From CBDCRK01 sp965220955 (lineage in GTDB: Bacteria; Desulfobacterota; Binatia; Bin18; CBDCRK01), in the NCBI GenBank assembly GCA_965220955.1, contig CBDCRK010000047.1, positions 1-64,000 on the forward strand: a DNA stretch of 64,000 nt, read 5' to 3'. The notes beneath the pieces are model-generated. The model worked only from the letters and a program-made list of their open reading frames with translations. It searched no databases and had not been told where the DNA came from. A program made the translations under genes and the position numbers. Positions 54,363 through 62,900 of this stretch are shown in pieces. Position 1 is the first letter of the stretch. Each line of letters opens with the position of its first letter.

Positions 54363-55466
54363 ATGGATCCTGTAGCAGCACTGATCGGCTTCCCTGTTGC
54401 CGAAATTGACACACCGGCATTGCTCCTTGACCTTGATATCATGGAGCAAAACATTGCCAGGATGGCAGAGGCATTTCGGGGGATAAAGGCTAAACTTCGC
54501 CCGCACGTAAAGACGCATAAGACTCCGATCATTGCTCATCGGCAGCTAGCTGCTGGCGCGATTGGTGTCACCTGTGCCAAACTTGGCGAAGCCGAGGTCA
54601 TGGTCGAGGGTGGCATTCGGGATATTCTTATTGCTAACCAGATCGTTGGATCACGTAAGATCACCAGACTGGTGAATCTGGCAAGGCATGCGGATTTAAT
54701 TGTCGCAGTAGATGATCCACAAAACGTTGCGGAACTATCTCAGGCCGCTCAGGCTGCTGGTGTCTCTTTGCGCGTACTGATTGAGGTTAATATAGGCATG
54801 CACCGCTGTGGAGTCGAACCCGGTGAGCCTGCGTTGGCATTGGCCCAAGAAGTAGACCGGTCTGCTGGTCTTATATTCTCTGGACTTATGGGCTACGAAG
54901 GACATCTGGTCTTTGTGTCAGATCTGGCGGAGCGCAAGGAGCGTGTGTACCGAGACCTACAGATCCTCCTTGATACTGTCAGTTTTCTAGAGTCCAAAGG
55001 GTTAGCGGTGGAAATTGTCAGCTCTGGCGGAACGGGGACCGCAATGCTCACTGGCGCACTACCTGGTATCACCGAGATTCAAGCTGGCTCTTATGTGTTT
55101 ATGGATGGCCGGTACAGGACTATCGAAGGAGTGGAATTTGACTGTGCTCTTACCCTCCTTACTACGGTAGTCAGCCGGCCAACGCCGGATCGAGTCATTG
55201 TCGATGCCGGCATGAAGACCTTGACGCATGAGTTTGGTCTGCCGCAGTTCAAGGGACGGGAGGATCTGGAACTCTTGGGCCTCTCCGAAGAACACGGTAC
55301 GGTGAAGCTTGGGGACCCTTCGGTAGTGCTCAAACCGGGCGATAAGCTAGAGATTATCCCTTCCCATGGTGATACCACATTGAATATCCACAATTATTAT
55401 TATTGCCTCCGCCAGGGGCAGATCGAGGCCATCTGGCCTATTGCTGCAAGGGGGAAAAGTCAGTAA
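54363..55466 (+). CDS. D-threonine-aldolase/DSD1-like PLP enzyme
   Basis: The 367-residue protein has the alanine-racemase-like barrel with the PLP Lys in 'LRPHVKTHKTPIIAHRQL', 'ILIANQIVG', 'VLIEVNIGMHRCGVEPGE' and 'GYEGHLVF'. The C-terminal DSD1-type domain carries the metal site 'PSHGDTTLNIHNYYYC' (His and, in this family, Cys). It should cleave or dehydrate D-3-hydroxy amino acids. There is no SD-like run close to ATG 54363, but family alignment supports this start. Confidence 0.88.
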   Translation: MDPVAALIGFPVAEIDTPALLLDLDIMEQNIARMAEAFRGIKAKLRPHVKTHKTPIIAHRQLAAGAIGVTCAKLGEAEVMVEGGIRDILIANQIVGSRKITRLVNLARHADLIVAVDDPQNVAELSQAAQAAGVSLRVLIEVNIGMHRCGVEPGEPALALAQEVDRSAGLIFSGLMGYEGHLVFVSDLAERKERVYRDLQILLDTVSFLESKGLAVEIVSSGGTGTAMLTGALPGITEIQAGSYVFMDGRYRTIEGVEFDCALTLLTTVVSRPTPDRVIVDAGMKTLTHEFGLPQFKGREDLELLGLSEEHGTVKLGDPSVVLKPGDKLEIIPSHGDTTLNIHNYYYCLRQGQIEAIWPIAARGKSQ

Positions 55467-55574
55467 TTGCAGGCCGGTTTCTTATCCTACGGTTTTTGCA
55501 GACTACTGCTTTGCAAGACCCTCTCTTCTTTTACTTGAAGACTGACGGCTTGTGGGGTTGGTTAAGGAGTGTAT

Positions 55575-55874
55575 ATGACGACCTACAGGCTGACTGCCCA
55601 AGAAATTGGCTTGCTCCACCAAGCCGCAACCATGGCCGGAGACCGACTCGCCCGCCACGAGAACAGCACCGGCGCACGGGTGATGGACGTCCTGGTCGAT
55701 CACCTGGAGAGCCGACCTCTGACTGTTTGGCTCAATGGTGCCCAGCGCGAAGTCTTGGGCAAGATGCTGATAAACATTGCCTATGATCTTATGCGTGAAA
55801 ACGAAGATATACGGGCCGAGCTAGCGGAAGTCCTGGCCGAGCGCTTGTTCCAGGACGAGGAAGGAGTGATCTAG
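55575..55874 (+). CDS. Small hypothetical protein
   Basis: The product has 99 residues from ATG 55575 with AAGGAG at -6. It is predicted all-helical and acidic ('MTTYRLTAQEIGLLHQAA', 'LVDHLESRPLTVWLNGAQRE', 'EDIRAELAEVLAERLFQDEE'). It has no signal peptide, membrane segment or recognised motif. Confidence 0.6.
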   Translation: MTTYRLTAQEIGLLHQAATMAGDRLARHENSTGARVMDVLVDHLESRPLTVWLNGAQREVLGKMLINIAYDLMRENEDIRAELAEVLAERLFQDEEGVI

Positions 55875-55880
55875 AAGAAA

Positions 55881-55936
55881 GTGAAGAATGAAGAGTTAAA
55901 AATGCTCAAATCTTAAATTCTTAACTCTTAATTTTC
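55881..55936 (+). repeat. AT-rich heptad repeat with a 9-bp hairpin
   Basis: Heptamers in register: GTGAAGA, ATGAAGA, GTTAAAA, ATGCTCA, AATCTTA, AATTCTT, AACTCTT, AATTTTC. AAGAGTTAA (55891-55899) is complementary to TTAACTCTT (55921-55929), and TTTT follows at 55932. It could act as a weak terminator behind the small hypothetical gene. It is similar in sequence to the 22674-22722 array. Confidence 0.5.
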
Positions 55937-55963
55937 TACCTACCTACTGAGGAGGGCTAAACT

Positions 55964-56746
55964 ATGGAGCTTGGGCTTAACGGCAAGGTTGCCATTATTA
56001 CCGGTGGCAGCGAAGGGATTGGTAAGGGGATTGCCCTGTGTCTGGCGCGGGAAGGGGCAAAGGTGGCCATTTGTGCCCGGCGTCAGGACGTGCTGGAGCG
56101 TGCAGCCGCAGAAATAAGAAATCTTAGCGGCGGTGAGGTCTTGGCTCAGACCGCAGATGCCACCAAACGCGAGACCCTTGAGGGGTTCATTGCTTTGACA
56201 GTGAACCATTTTGGTCGCATTGACATTCTTATCAACAACGCCGGAAGGTCTGCGGCAAAGAAGTTCGAAGACGTAACCGATGAGGAGTGGCAGGAAGACC
56301 TTGACTTAAAGTTCATGGCGGCGGTATGGTGCTCGCGTCTGGCTATTCCGCATATGCGTAAGGTGGGTGGCGGTCGCATCATTAACGTTACCCACCCAGG
56401 CGGAAAGGCTCCTGGAGCTCGTTCCCTGCCCACCTCAGTGAGCCGGGCCGCAGGTATTGCCCTGACCAAGGCACTCTCGCTCGACTATGCCGCGGACAAC
56501 ATCCTAGTTAACACTTTATGCCTGACTAATATTAAGAGTGCGCAGACTGAACGGTTTTGGCGGGCGCGAGGAGCGCAGGGAACCCTGGAAGAGTTTCACA
56601 CCCAAATGGGTCAGAATGTGCCATTAAAACGGCTAGGAGAGCCTGAGGAAGTGGGGGCACTGGTTGCTTTTCTGGTCTCTGATCAGGCCCGATTTATCAC
56701 TGGTACCGCTATCAACATTGATGGTGGGGTGTCGGCGGTGGTGTGA
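55964..56746 (+). CDS. SDR-like protein without the YxxxK catalytic pair
   Basis: The product has 260 residues. The cofactor site is normal ('VAIITGGSEGIGKGIALCLA', 'RIDILINNAGRS'), but at the catalytic site Thr143 replaces Ser ('INVTHPGGKAP') and 'LPTSVSRAAGIALTK' has Thr157 and Arg161 where Tyr and Lys are expected. As far as I recall, a branch of SDR proteins shares this 'PTSVSRAA' motif, so it may be a family feature rather than decay. It may bind NAD(P) without acting as a normal dehydrogenase. GAGGAGG precedes the ATG. Confidence 0.85.
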   Translation: MELGLNGKVAIITGGSEGIGKGIALCLAREGAKVAICARRQDVLERAAAEIRNLSGGEVLAQTADATKRETLEGFIALTVNHFGRIDILINNAGRSAAKKFEDVTDEEWQEDLDLKFMAAVWCSRLAIPHMRKVGGGRIINVTHPGGKAPGARSLPTSVSRAAGIALTKALSLDYAADNILVNTLCLTNIKSAQTERFWRARGAQGTLEEFHTQMGQNVPLKRLGEPEEVGALVAFLVSDQARFITGTAINIDGGVSAVV

Positions 56747-56782
56747 GCACGGTAAAGAGAAATCTCAAGAGGAGCAGGGGTC

Positions 56783-57334
56783 ATGCAGTGCCAAGTGAAC
56801 CAGACAACGGTGGTGTTTCAACAGGGAGATATCACTGAGGAAAACGCTGACGCTATTGTGAATGCGGCTAACTCTACTCTCCTGGGCGGTGGGGGAGTAG
56901 ATGGAGCCATTCACCGGGCCGGGGGACCATCCATTCTGGATGAGTGCAAGCAGATTCGGGCAAAGCAGGGAGAGTGTCCCACGGGTGAGGCAGTGATTAC
57001 TACTGCCGGCAATCTCCTGGCAAAAAAGGTCATTCATACTGTAGGTCCAGTATGGCAGGGAGGTAGTCGCAACGAACCTGCCCTTTTGGCCAACGCCTAC
57101 CGCAATAGCCTCACCCTGGCTGTGACTAATGGGCTTAAAACTGTGGCCTTTCCCTCCATCAGCACCGGCGCTTATGGCTATCCGATAGACCAGGCCGCTC
57201 GGACGGCACTTGAGACTGTCCGGGAGTTCCTCAAAGGCAATACCTCCCTAACCCAGGTTACGTTTGTACTATTTGATGTCGGAACGCTCAACGCTTACCA
57301 GGAAACAGCCCAGGAAGTCCTGGTCTCAGCCTGA
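56783..57334 (+). CDS. Macrodomain protein (O-acetyl-ADP-ribose deacetylase type)
   Basis: The 183-residue protein is a MacroD-type domain over its whole length: 'VFQQGDITEENADAIVNAAN', 'GGGGVDGAIHRAGGPSILDE', 'CPTGEAVITTAGNL', 'VIHTVGPVW' and 'VAFPSISTGAYGYPIDQAA'. It hydrolyses O-acetyl-ADP-ribose or removes ADP-ribose from proteins. GAGGAGCAGGGG precedes the ATG. The 3' end overlaps the convergent small gene by nine bases. Confidence 0.93.
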   Translation: MQCQVNQTTVVFQQGDITEENADAIVNAANSTLLGGGGVDGAIHRAGGPSILDECKQIRAKQGECPTGEAVITTAGNLLAKKVIHTVGPVWQGGSRNEPALLANAYRNSLTLAVTNGLKTVAFPSISTGAYGYPIDQAARTALETVREFLKGNTSLTQVTFVLFDVGTLNAYQETAQEVLVSA

Positions 57335-57559
57335 AGAGGATTCCTGCTGTTGTTCATATCCAGCACATTGGGCTACCGGCAGGCGCGGGTACTTGGCATA
57401 AGTAGCATTGATTTCGGAGCGTAGACAGTAAAAAAATTTCGCTCCTTTTCCGCTGGTAATCCGCCTGCGGTGACAGCAGTCAAAGCAGAGGCCAACGGAG
57501 ACGTGCTCTGCTTCCTGGCGCGATTCTGACCTTGACATGGATTTCTTTTTTACCCTCAC
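57326..57559 (-). CDS. Small Cys-rich conserved protein (possible metal binder)
   Basis: The product has 77 residues from GTG 57559, or 70 from ATG 57538. Cys residues are arranged as 'CFDCCHRRR', then 'KFFYCLRSEI' and 'RLPVAQCAGYE', a pattern of a widespread family of ~60-residue bacterial proteins with four Cys, likely a zinc ribbon-like fold. The function is unknown. It is convergent with the macrodomain gene. Confidence 0.65.
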   Translation of the reverse strand: MRVKKKSMSRSESRQEAEHVSVGLCFDCCHRRRITSGKGAKFFYCLRSEINATYAKYPRLPVAQCAGYEQQQESSSG

Positions 57560-57639
57560 CGCCCTCAGGGTTAGATGGTGTCCGTGATGGGGTTAGACTT
57601 CACTGACTCAGCTCCTCCCTCACCGCGAATGAGGTAACC

Positions 57640-57734
57640 ATGTCTGGATATGATATTATGATATTTTTGCTGTTACCGTAGCTTTGGTCATGGCTGGCTT
57701 CTTCGGCTATATGATTTGGGGCATGAGACACTAA
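57640..57734 (+). pseudogene. 28-codon single-helix membrane peptide disrupted by an 8-bp tandem duplication
   Basis: ATG 57640 follows GAGGT at good spacing. TATGATAT occurs twice in tandem (57649-57656, 57657-57664). With both copies the frame ends after 'MSGYDIMIFLLLP'. With one copy removed it reads 'MSGYDIFAVTVALVM' then 'AGFFGYMIWGMRH' and ends at TAA 57732-57734, a typical one-helix membrane peptide with a positively charged C-terminus. A hairpin with T-tract lies just downstream. The exact one-copy frame and good signals support a real small gene; its family is not known to me. Confidence 0.5.
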
Positions 57735-57758
57735 GACTAGAAGACATAGGCCAACGAT

Positions 57759-57783
57759 GGGGAACAATAGGCTCCCCTTTTTT
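57759..57783 (+). terminator. Probable rho-independent terminator
   Basis: GGGGA (57759-57763) and TCCCC (57773-57777) form a 5-bp stem with a nine-base loop, followed directly by six T (57778-57783). It stands 25 bases after the stop of the small membrane peptide and would end plus-strand transcription before the convergent SMP-30 gene. Confidence 0.45.
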
Positions 57784-57855
57784 ATTTTCAGCCCAACAAT
57801 CAACTTCTGCTTCTACCACAATCCCTGTTTTCGGAACTCTAGAGGAACCTTCCTC

Positions 57856-58740
57856 TCATCGTCTATCGTAAAGCGGATGTCCTCGTTTTCCCAGGTGTAT
57901 TTTGGCAACGTGATCGGCCTCAAGGTGGGCAATGTAAAGATCATCGAAGTTGGGTCCACCAAAGGCACAATTTGTTGGAGCCTGGGTTTTTTTGCCTTCA
58001 GGATCGTCAAGTAAGATCGAGAGTTTGCCGTTGGGATCTAGAATCACAAGCCGGTTGATCATGGGAAGGGTGATGATCAGATAGCCCTCTTCGTCAAATG
58101 CCATACCATCAGGCAGTCCACCCAGGTCTTCGCCGAACACCTCGGGCTTACCGTGAGTGCCGTCCTTGTGCATGGCAAGGCGCACACAGTTATTCTGGGT
58201 AGACTGGAGCACATAAACCGCTTCTTCCTTGGGATCGATGGCCGTGCCATTGGCAAAGTACAGACCGGTGGCAACCACCTCTCCCTGGCCATCGGGTCGT
58301 AGACGTACCAGCGCACCCTTGGGCGCAGGATTACGAATCTCGGCTATCACCTGCTCCATACTTGTAAGCCTGTAGTCTGTTGAGTTGGATACATACAGGT
58401 TACCCTCAGCATCGAAAACGGGGAAATTGGGTAAAGTAAGCTGCAAGTCACCTACCTGATCGGCAAAAAGACTGACCTCCCCTTTAGGAGTGACTTTGAG
58501 TACCCCGGGCTTGCCGTCACAAACAAAGAGGTTTCCCTGCCGGTCAAGCGCCATGCCTGCCGGTCGGCCTCCGGTACGGGCCAATTCGGTCACCCTTCCG
58601 TCTGGGGAGAGTTTGCGGATCACGCCGTCAGCACCCCCGCCGTATACATTCCCCTCGCGGTCAACCGTGACCCCCTCCGGTCCTTTAAACCCGGTTGCTG
58701 CTACCTGAACTTGATCTAAGCTAAGTTGCTGGTATGCCAT
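57856..58740 (-). CDS. SMP-30/gluconolactonase-like protein
   Basis: The 294-residue protein forms a beta-propeller of the SMP-30/strictosidine-synthase-like type: 'GPEGVTVDREGNVYGGGADG', 'RPAGMALDRQGNLFVCDG', 'LYFANGTAIDPKEEAVYVLQ', 'GLPDGMAFDEEGYLIITLP'. The repeated GxAxDxxGNL motif is clear, and no signal peptide is present. It probably hydrolyses a lactone, with metal bound by Glu/Asn/Asp. It sits next to the ridA gene on the same strand. Confidence 0.88.
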   Translation of the reverse strand: MAYQQLSLDQVQVAATGFKGPEGVTVDREGNVYGGGADGVIRKLSPDGRVTELARTGGRPAGMALDRQGNLFVCDGKPGVLKVTPKGEVSLFADQVGDLQLTLPNFPVFDAEGNLYVSNSTDYRLTSMEQVIAEIRNPAPKGALVRLRPDGQGEVVATGLYFANGTAIDPKEEAVYVLQSTQNNCVRLAMHKDGTHGKPEVFGEDLGGLPDGMAFDEEGYLIITLPMINRLVILDPNGKLSILLDDPEGKKTQAPTNCAFGGPNFDDLYIAHLEADHVAKIHLGKRGHPLYDRR

Positions 58741-58781
58741 AACTTACCCCTCCTTAGGCAGGCTTCAGTTTTTGCTACGGT

Positions 58782-59177
58782 CTACACTTTGGCAACACAC
58801 TTGATCTCAACCATTAGCTCGGGGAAGGCAAGACGCTGAATCTGTACAACGGTGCTGGCTGAGGGGGTAATGCCGGAGAAAACCTCCTGCCTAACCTTAC
58901 CTAGTACAGCCATAGCTGCATCCATATCGGTCACAAAGAGCACGTCTTCAACAACGTTATCCATGGTTGCCCCGTACTGCGCAAGGACGTTTTTGACATT
59001 AGCGTAGGCCTGACGCATCTGGACCTCCACATTCTCGCCACCAACAATATTGCCTTGGTCGTCATGGCTCACCTGCCCAGCAATGTGAATGGTATCCCCG
59101 GCTTTCACTCCCTGGGAGTAGGCGTACTCTTTCTCCCAAGTCATGCCTAGACCTTTAGGTTCTTTGCTGATTGCCAT
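58782..59177 (-). CDS. RidA-family deaminase
   Basis: The 131-residue protein has the YjgF/RidA core: 'YAYSQGVKAGDTIHIAGQVS', 'VQMRQAYANVKNVLAQYGAT', and 'FPELMVEIKCVAKV'. The catalytic Arg of true RidA is not at its usual place near residue 105 ('STVVQIQRLAFP' has Gln-Ile-Gln), so it may be a RidA paralogue with another imine or enamine substrate. AGGAGG precedes the ATG. Confidence 0.85.
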   Translation of the reverse strand: MAISKEPKGLGMTWEKEYAYSQGVKAGDTIHIAGQVSHDDQGNIVGGENVEVQMRQAYANVKNVLAQYGATMDNVVEDVLFVTDMDAAMAVLGKVRQEVFSGITPSASTVVQIQRLAFPELMVEIKCVAKV

Positions 59178-59397
59178 AAATCCTCCTTATTATATTAATT
59201 AAAAGTCTTGGACTTTGCCTTTAGAGACGGAAGTGGTAGAAAAGGAATCGATATACTTCTTCCAAGGCTCAAAGCTTTGTGGAGCATAGCAGACTCCTGC
59301 CTTCTTAGGCAAGGAAATGATGTGGAAAAGGGTATAAGGGAAAAGGCAGGAGTAAAGATTTCTTAAAAACATTTTCTAGGGTAAGGAGGACTGCACT
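59178..59397. promoter_or_regulatory. Divergent intergenic region with an 11-bp inverted repeat
   Basis: The 220 bases between ridA (minus) and maoC (plus) must hold both promoters. ACTCCTGCCTT (59293-59303) is perfectly inverted at AAGGCAGGAGT (59343-59353), 39 bases apart. It could be a pair of operator half-sites or the stem of a leader hairpin ahead of maoC. No T-tract follows it directly. Confidence 0.35.
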
Positions 59398-59856
59398 GTG
59401 GCAGCAAGAGCTATCGATTATAAAGATGTCAAATCATTGGTGGGACAGGAGATTGGCGTTTCTGACTGGCACTTTGTCACTCAAGAGGAGATTAATGCCT
59501 TTGCCAATGCTACGCACGATCACCAGTGGATCCATATTGACGTGGAGCGAGCCAAGAAAGAATCCCCTTTCGGCGGCCCGGTGGCGCACGGATACTATAC
59601 GCTTTCCCTCGCTCCTCACCTGCTGAACCAGATCTGGTCTGTCCAGGGTATCAGCATGGGAGTCAATTACGGTCTCAACAAGTTGCGCTTTCCTGCCCCT
59701 GTAATCATAGGTAAGCGGGTTAGGCTGCGGGCCACACTCAACAATGTGGAAGCGGTGTCCGGAGGCCAGCAAGTAACGTTGGGAATGTTGTTTGAACTCG
59801 AAGGTAGTGACAAGCCGGTATGTGTGGCTGAGGCGATCTACCGGCACTACGCCTAA
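59398..59856 (+). CDS. MaoC-family (R)-specific hydratase
   Basis: The product has 152 residues from GTG 59398 after AAGGAGG. The hot-dog fold hydratase motif is present: 'FANATHDHQWIHIDVERAKK' with the catalytic Asp-His pair, then 'PFGGPVAHGYYTLSLAPHLL' and 'NYGLNKLRFPAPVIIGKRVR'. It probably hydrates a 2-enoyl-CoA to the 3-hydroxyacyl-CoA. Confidence 0.92.
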   Translation: MAARAIDYKDVKSLVGQEIGVSDWHFVTQEEINAFANATHDHQWIHIDVERAKKESPFGGPVAHGYYTLSLAPHLLNQIWSVQGISMGVNYGLNKLRFPAPVIIGKRVRLRATLNNVEAVSGGQQVTLGMLFELEGSDKPVCVAEAIYRHYA

Positions 59857-59935
59857 TGCGGTTACCAGGGAGCGAAGAAAAGGAGAAAATTCCTCTTGCT
59901 CTGTTCCCTGCCTTTCGTTATGCTCAGATTTAATC

Positions 59936-62900
59936 ATGGCTAGAGCAAAACTGGAAGACGATCTGCGGGGTAAAATTCCACCACAGAGCCTTGATGCCGA
60001 GGAGTCGGTGCTGGGCGCCACCCTGCTGGATAACCAGGCTCTGGATCGGGTCATAGAGATCCTCAGCCTGGACAATTTCTATAGTGAGGCCCACCGCAAG
60101 ATCTTTCGAGCCATGGTTGAGCTCAACCAGCGAGGAGAGCCGGTTGATATCATTACCCTGGCGGAATCGCTCAAGGCCAAAGGCGAGCTGGCGGAGATAG
60201 GTGGCGCAAGCTATCTAGCCGAGCTGGCGGACACGGTGCCGAGCGCTGCGCATGTGGCTCACCATGCCCGCATCATTAGAGAAAAGGCGGTCATGCGTGA
60301 CCTCATCCGGGTAACCACCGAGATTGCCACCCGCTGCTACTCTGGACAGGAAGAGGTGGACCGTTTTCTTGATGAGGCCGAGCGGTTGATCTTTGAGGTG
60401 TCAGAGAAACGGGTGCGCCCAGCCTTCTTTAAGGTAGGCGATATCATCATGGACACCATCAAGATGGTAGAACGGCTCTACGAGCGCAAGGAGCTGGTCA
60501 CCGGTGTGCCTACGGGCTTTATTGATTTGGATCGCCTAACCTCGGGTCTACAGCCCTCTGATCTTGTTATCGTTGCCTCGAGGCCTAGCATGGGAAAGTG
60601 CCTAAAGTACAATGCTGAGGTCATTGATGCTGAGACCGGTGAGCTTAGGACCATCGAAGAAATTTGCCAGGCGCAGCAGGCCACGCTTTTTACCCTTGAC
60701 GCACAATTTAAGCTGCACGCCACCTCCCCAAGCTGCTATGTCTACGACGGCATAAAGCCAGTCTATCGAGTTAAGACTGCCCTGGGTCGTGAAATCGAAA
60801 CGACACTCACACACCCCTTTCTGACGCTCGGGGGTTGGCAACCGCTGGCTGAGCTGAGGGTAGGAAACCACATTGCCGTTCCTCGAACTCTGCCGGTCTT
60901 TGGCCACGGGGATCTATCTGAACATATAGTCAAGGTTCTTGCCTATCTTTTGGGGAATGGTGATCTTACGGGGACCTACCCGCGTTTTACCAATGGCGAC
61001 CCGCGTATGGCAGAGGATTTTGTCAACAGTGTCTCCAGTTTTGGTGAACTACGGGTGACGATGAACGACAGCAAAGGAACCCGGACGCCAACATATCGGG
61101 TAGCGACTAAGCAAGAGGATCGTTCTTATTGGGCGAAGACAATCGGAGAAAAGATACGACAGGCAAGATTGGCAATTAATTTGAGTCAGCGTCGCCTTGC
61201 TTTTGTGTTGGGAGTATCTCCGGCTTTGCTCTGCCTGATGGAAAAAGGTGGGATTCTTCCTTCTAGGAAACTTATTGAGCATCTAGCTGTGGTAGTGCAG
61301 AAACCGGCGGAGTTTTTTGTGGAGAACCTTGCTGTCCTGATTCGAGGTAATGGGCTGACTCATTGGCTGCGTGAGCAAGGGTTGATGGGGAAGGGGGCGG
61401 CAGAAAAATTCATTCCTAAAGTTGTTTTCACCTTAAAGAAGGAAAAACTGGCTCTCTTCTTAAATCGTCTTTTTAGCTGTGACGGAAGCGCTTTTGTTTA
61501 TAAAACCGGGCAGACAGGTATCAGCTACGGGTCGGTCTCGCCCAGACTTGCCAAACAGCTGCAACATCTCCTTCTACGGTTTGGTATTTTGAGCAAGCTG
61601 CGATCTAAGCAGGTTTACTATGGTCAGGCTTTACGACCGGCGTATGAGGTGGAAATTCTAGGGTCACAGGATATTCTCACCTTTGCCAGAGAAATTGGTA
61701 TCTTTGGCAAGGAAGAGAAGCTTCAACAGGTGGTGGACATAGTTGCGCAGCGCGGAAGAGGATGGACCAAAGACACCCTGCCGCTGGAGGTTTGGGCATT
61801 AGTTAACGCTGCCAGGGCAGGCAAGACATGGCGGGAAGTGCATAAGCAAATCGGCTATCCTGATTCCTACAATATTCATAGCTGGCGTCGCCACTCACGG
61901 TGGGATACCGTACAGCTTTTAGGACAGGCGCTAGGATCACAGCTCTTAATGGCTCTGGCCGCCAGCGACCTGTACTGGGATTCGATTGTCTCCATTGAGT
62001 ATATAGGTGACCATCCTGTGTATGACCTCACTGTGCCGGAGACCCACAATTTTGTCGCCAACGACATGCTTGTGCACAACACTGCTCTATGTCTCAATAT
62101 TGCCCAGTATGCGTCTATGCAGGCTAATTTAACCGTAGCCATTTTTTCTCTGGAGATGGGCAAAGAGCAGCTCGTATTGCGTATGGTTTGCTCCGAGGCA
62201 CGGGTGGATAATGCCAAGGTACGCAACGGTTTCTTGGGCGAACGTGATTTTCCCCGGCTAGCCATGGCTGCGGGACGTTTGGCTGAGGCCCCTATTTATA
62301 TTGATGACTCACCCGAGCAAACTGTCCTGGAACTAAGGGCTAAAGCACGACGATTAAAGCGTGAGGCCGACCTAGGGTTGATCATTGTGGACTACCTCCA
62401 GCTTATGCGTGGGCTGGGTGACGAAGAAAATCGAGTGCAGGAGGTCTCGGACATCTCGCGTGGTCTTAAAGCCCTGGCCAAAGAGATCAACATACCAGTG
62501 ATCGCACTTTCACAGCTGAACCGCCAGGTAGAAAGTCGAGGAGATAAGAGGCCCATGATGGCGGATTTGCGAGAGTGTGTGACTGGAGACACACTGGTTG
62601 TTCTGAGCGATGGTCGCCGCGTGCCAATTTGTACCCTTGTTGGCAGCACTCCCAATGTAGTGGCTGTTACACCAGAAGGACGTTTGGTCCATGCCAAGAG
62701 CGACAAGGTATGGTGTGTTGGCCGTAAACAGATTTTTGACGTTCGCTTGGCTAGTGGCCGGGCTATTGGGGCAACTGAAAACCACCGCCTGCTGGGTGCC
62801 AGTGGTTGGTGTCGGATATCAGAGCTTAAGGCGGGTGACCGATTGGCGCTATCACGGAGATTGCCTGAACCGGAAAACCCCGAGGTCTGGCCAGAGGCTT

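Noticed and set aside
57600..57803. Minus-strand 67-codon frame with a hydrophobic start
   Set aside because: It overlaps the better-supported small membrane peptide and terminator and has no ribosome-binding site.
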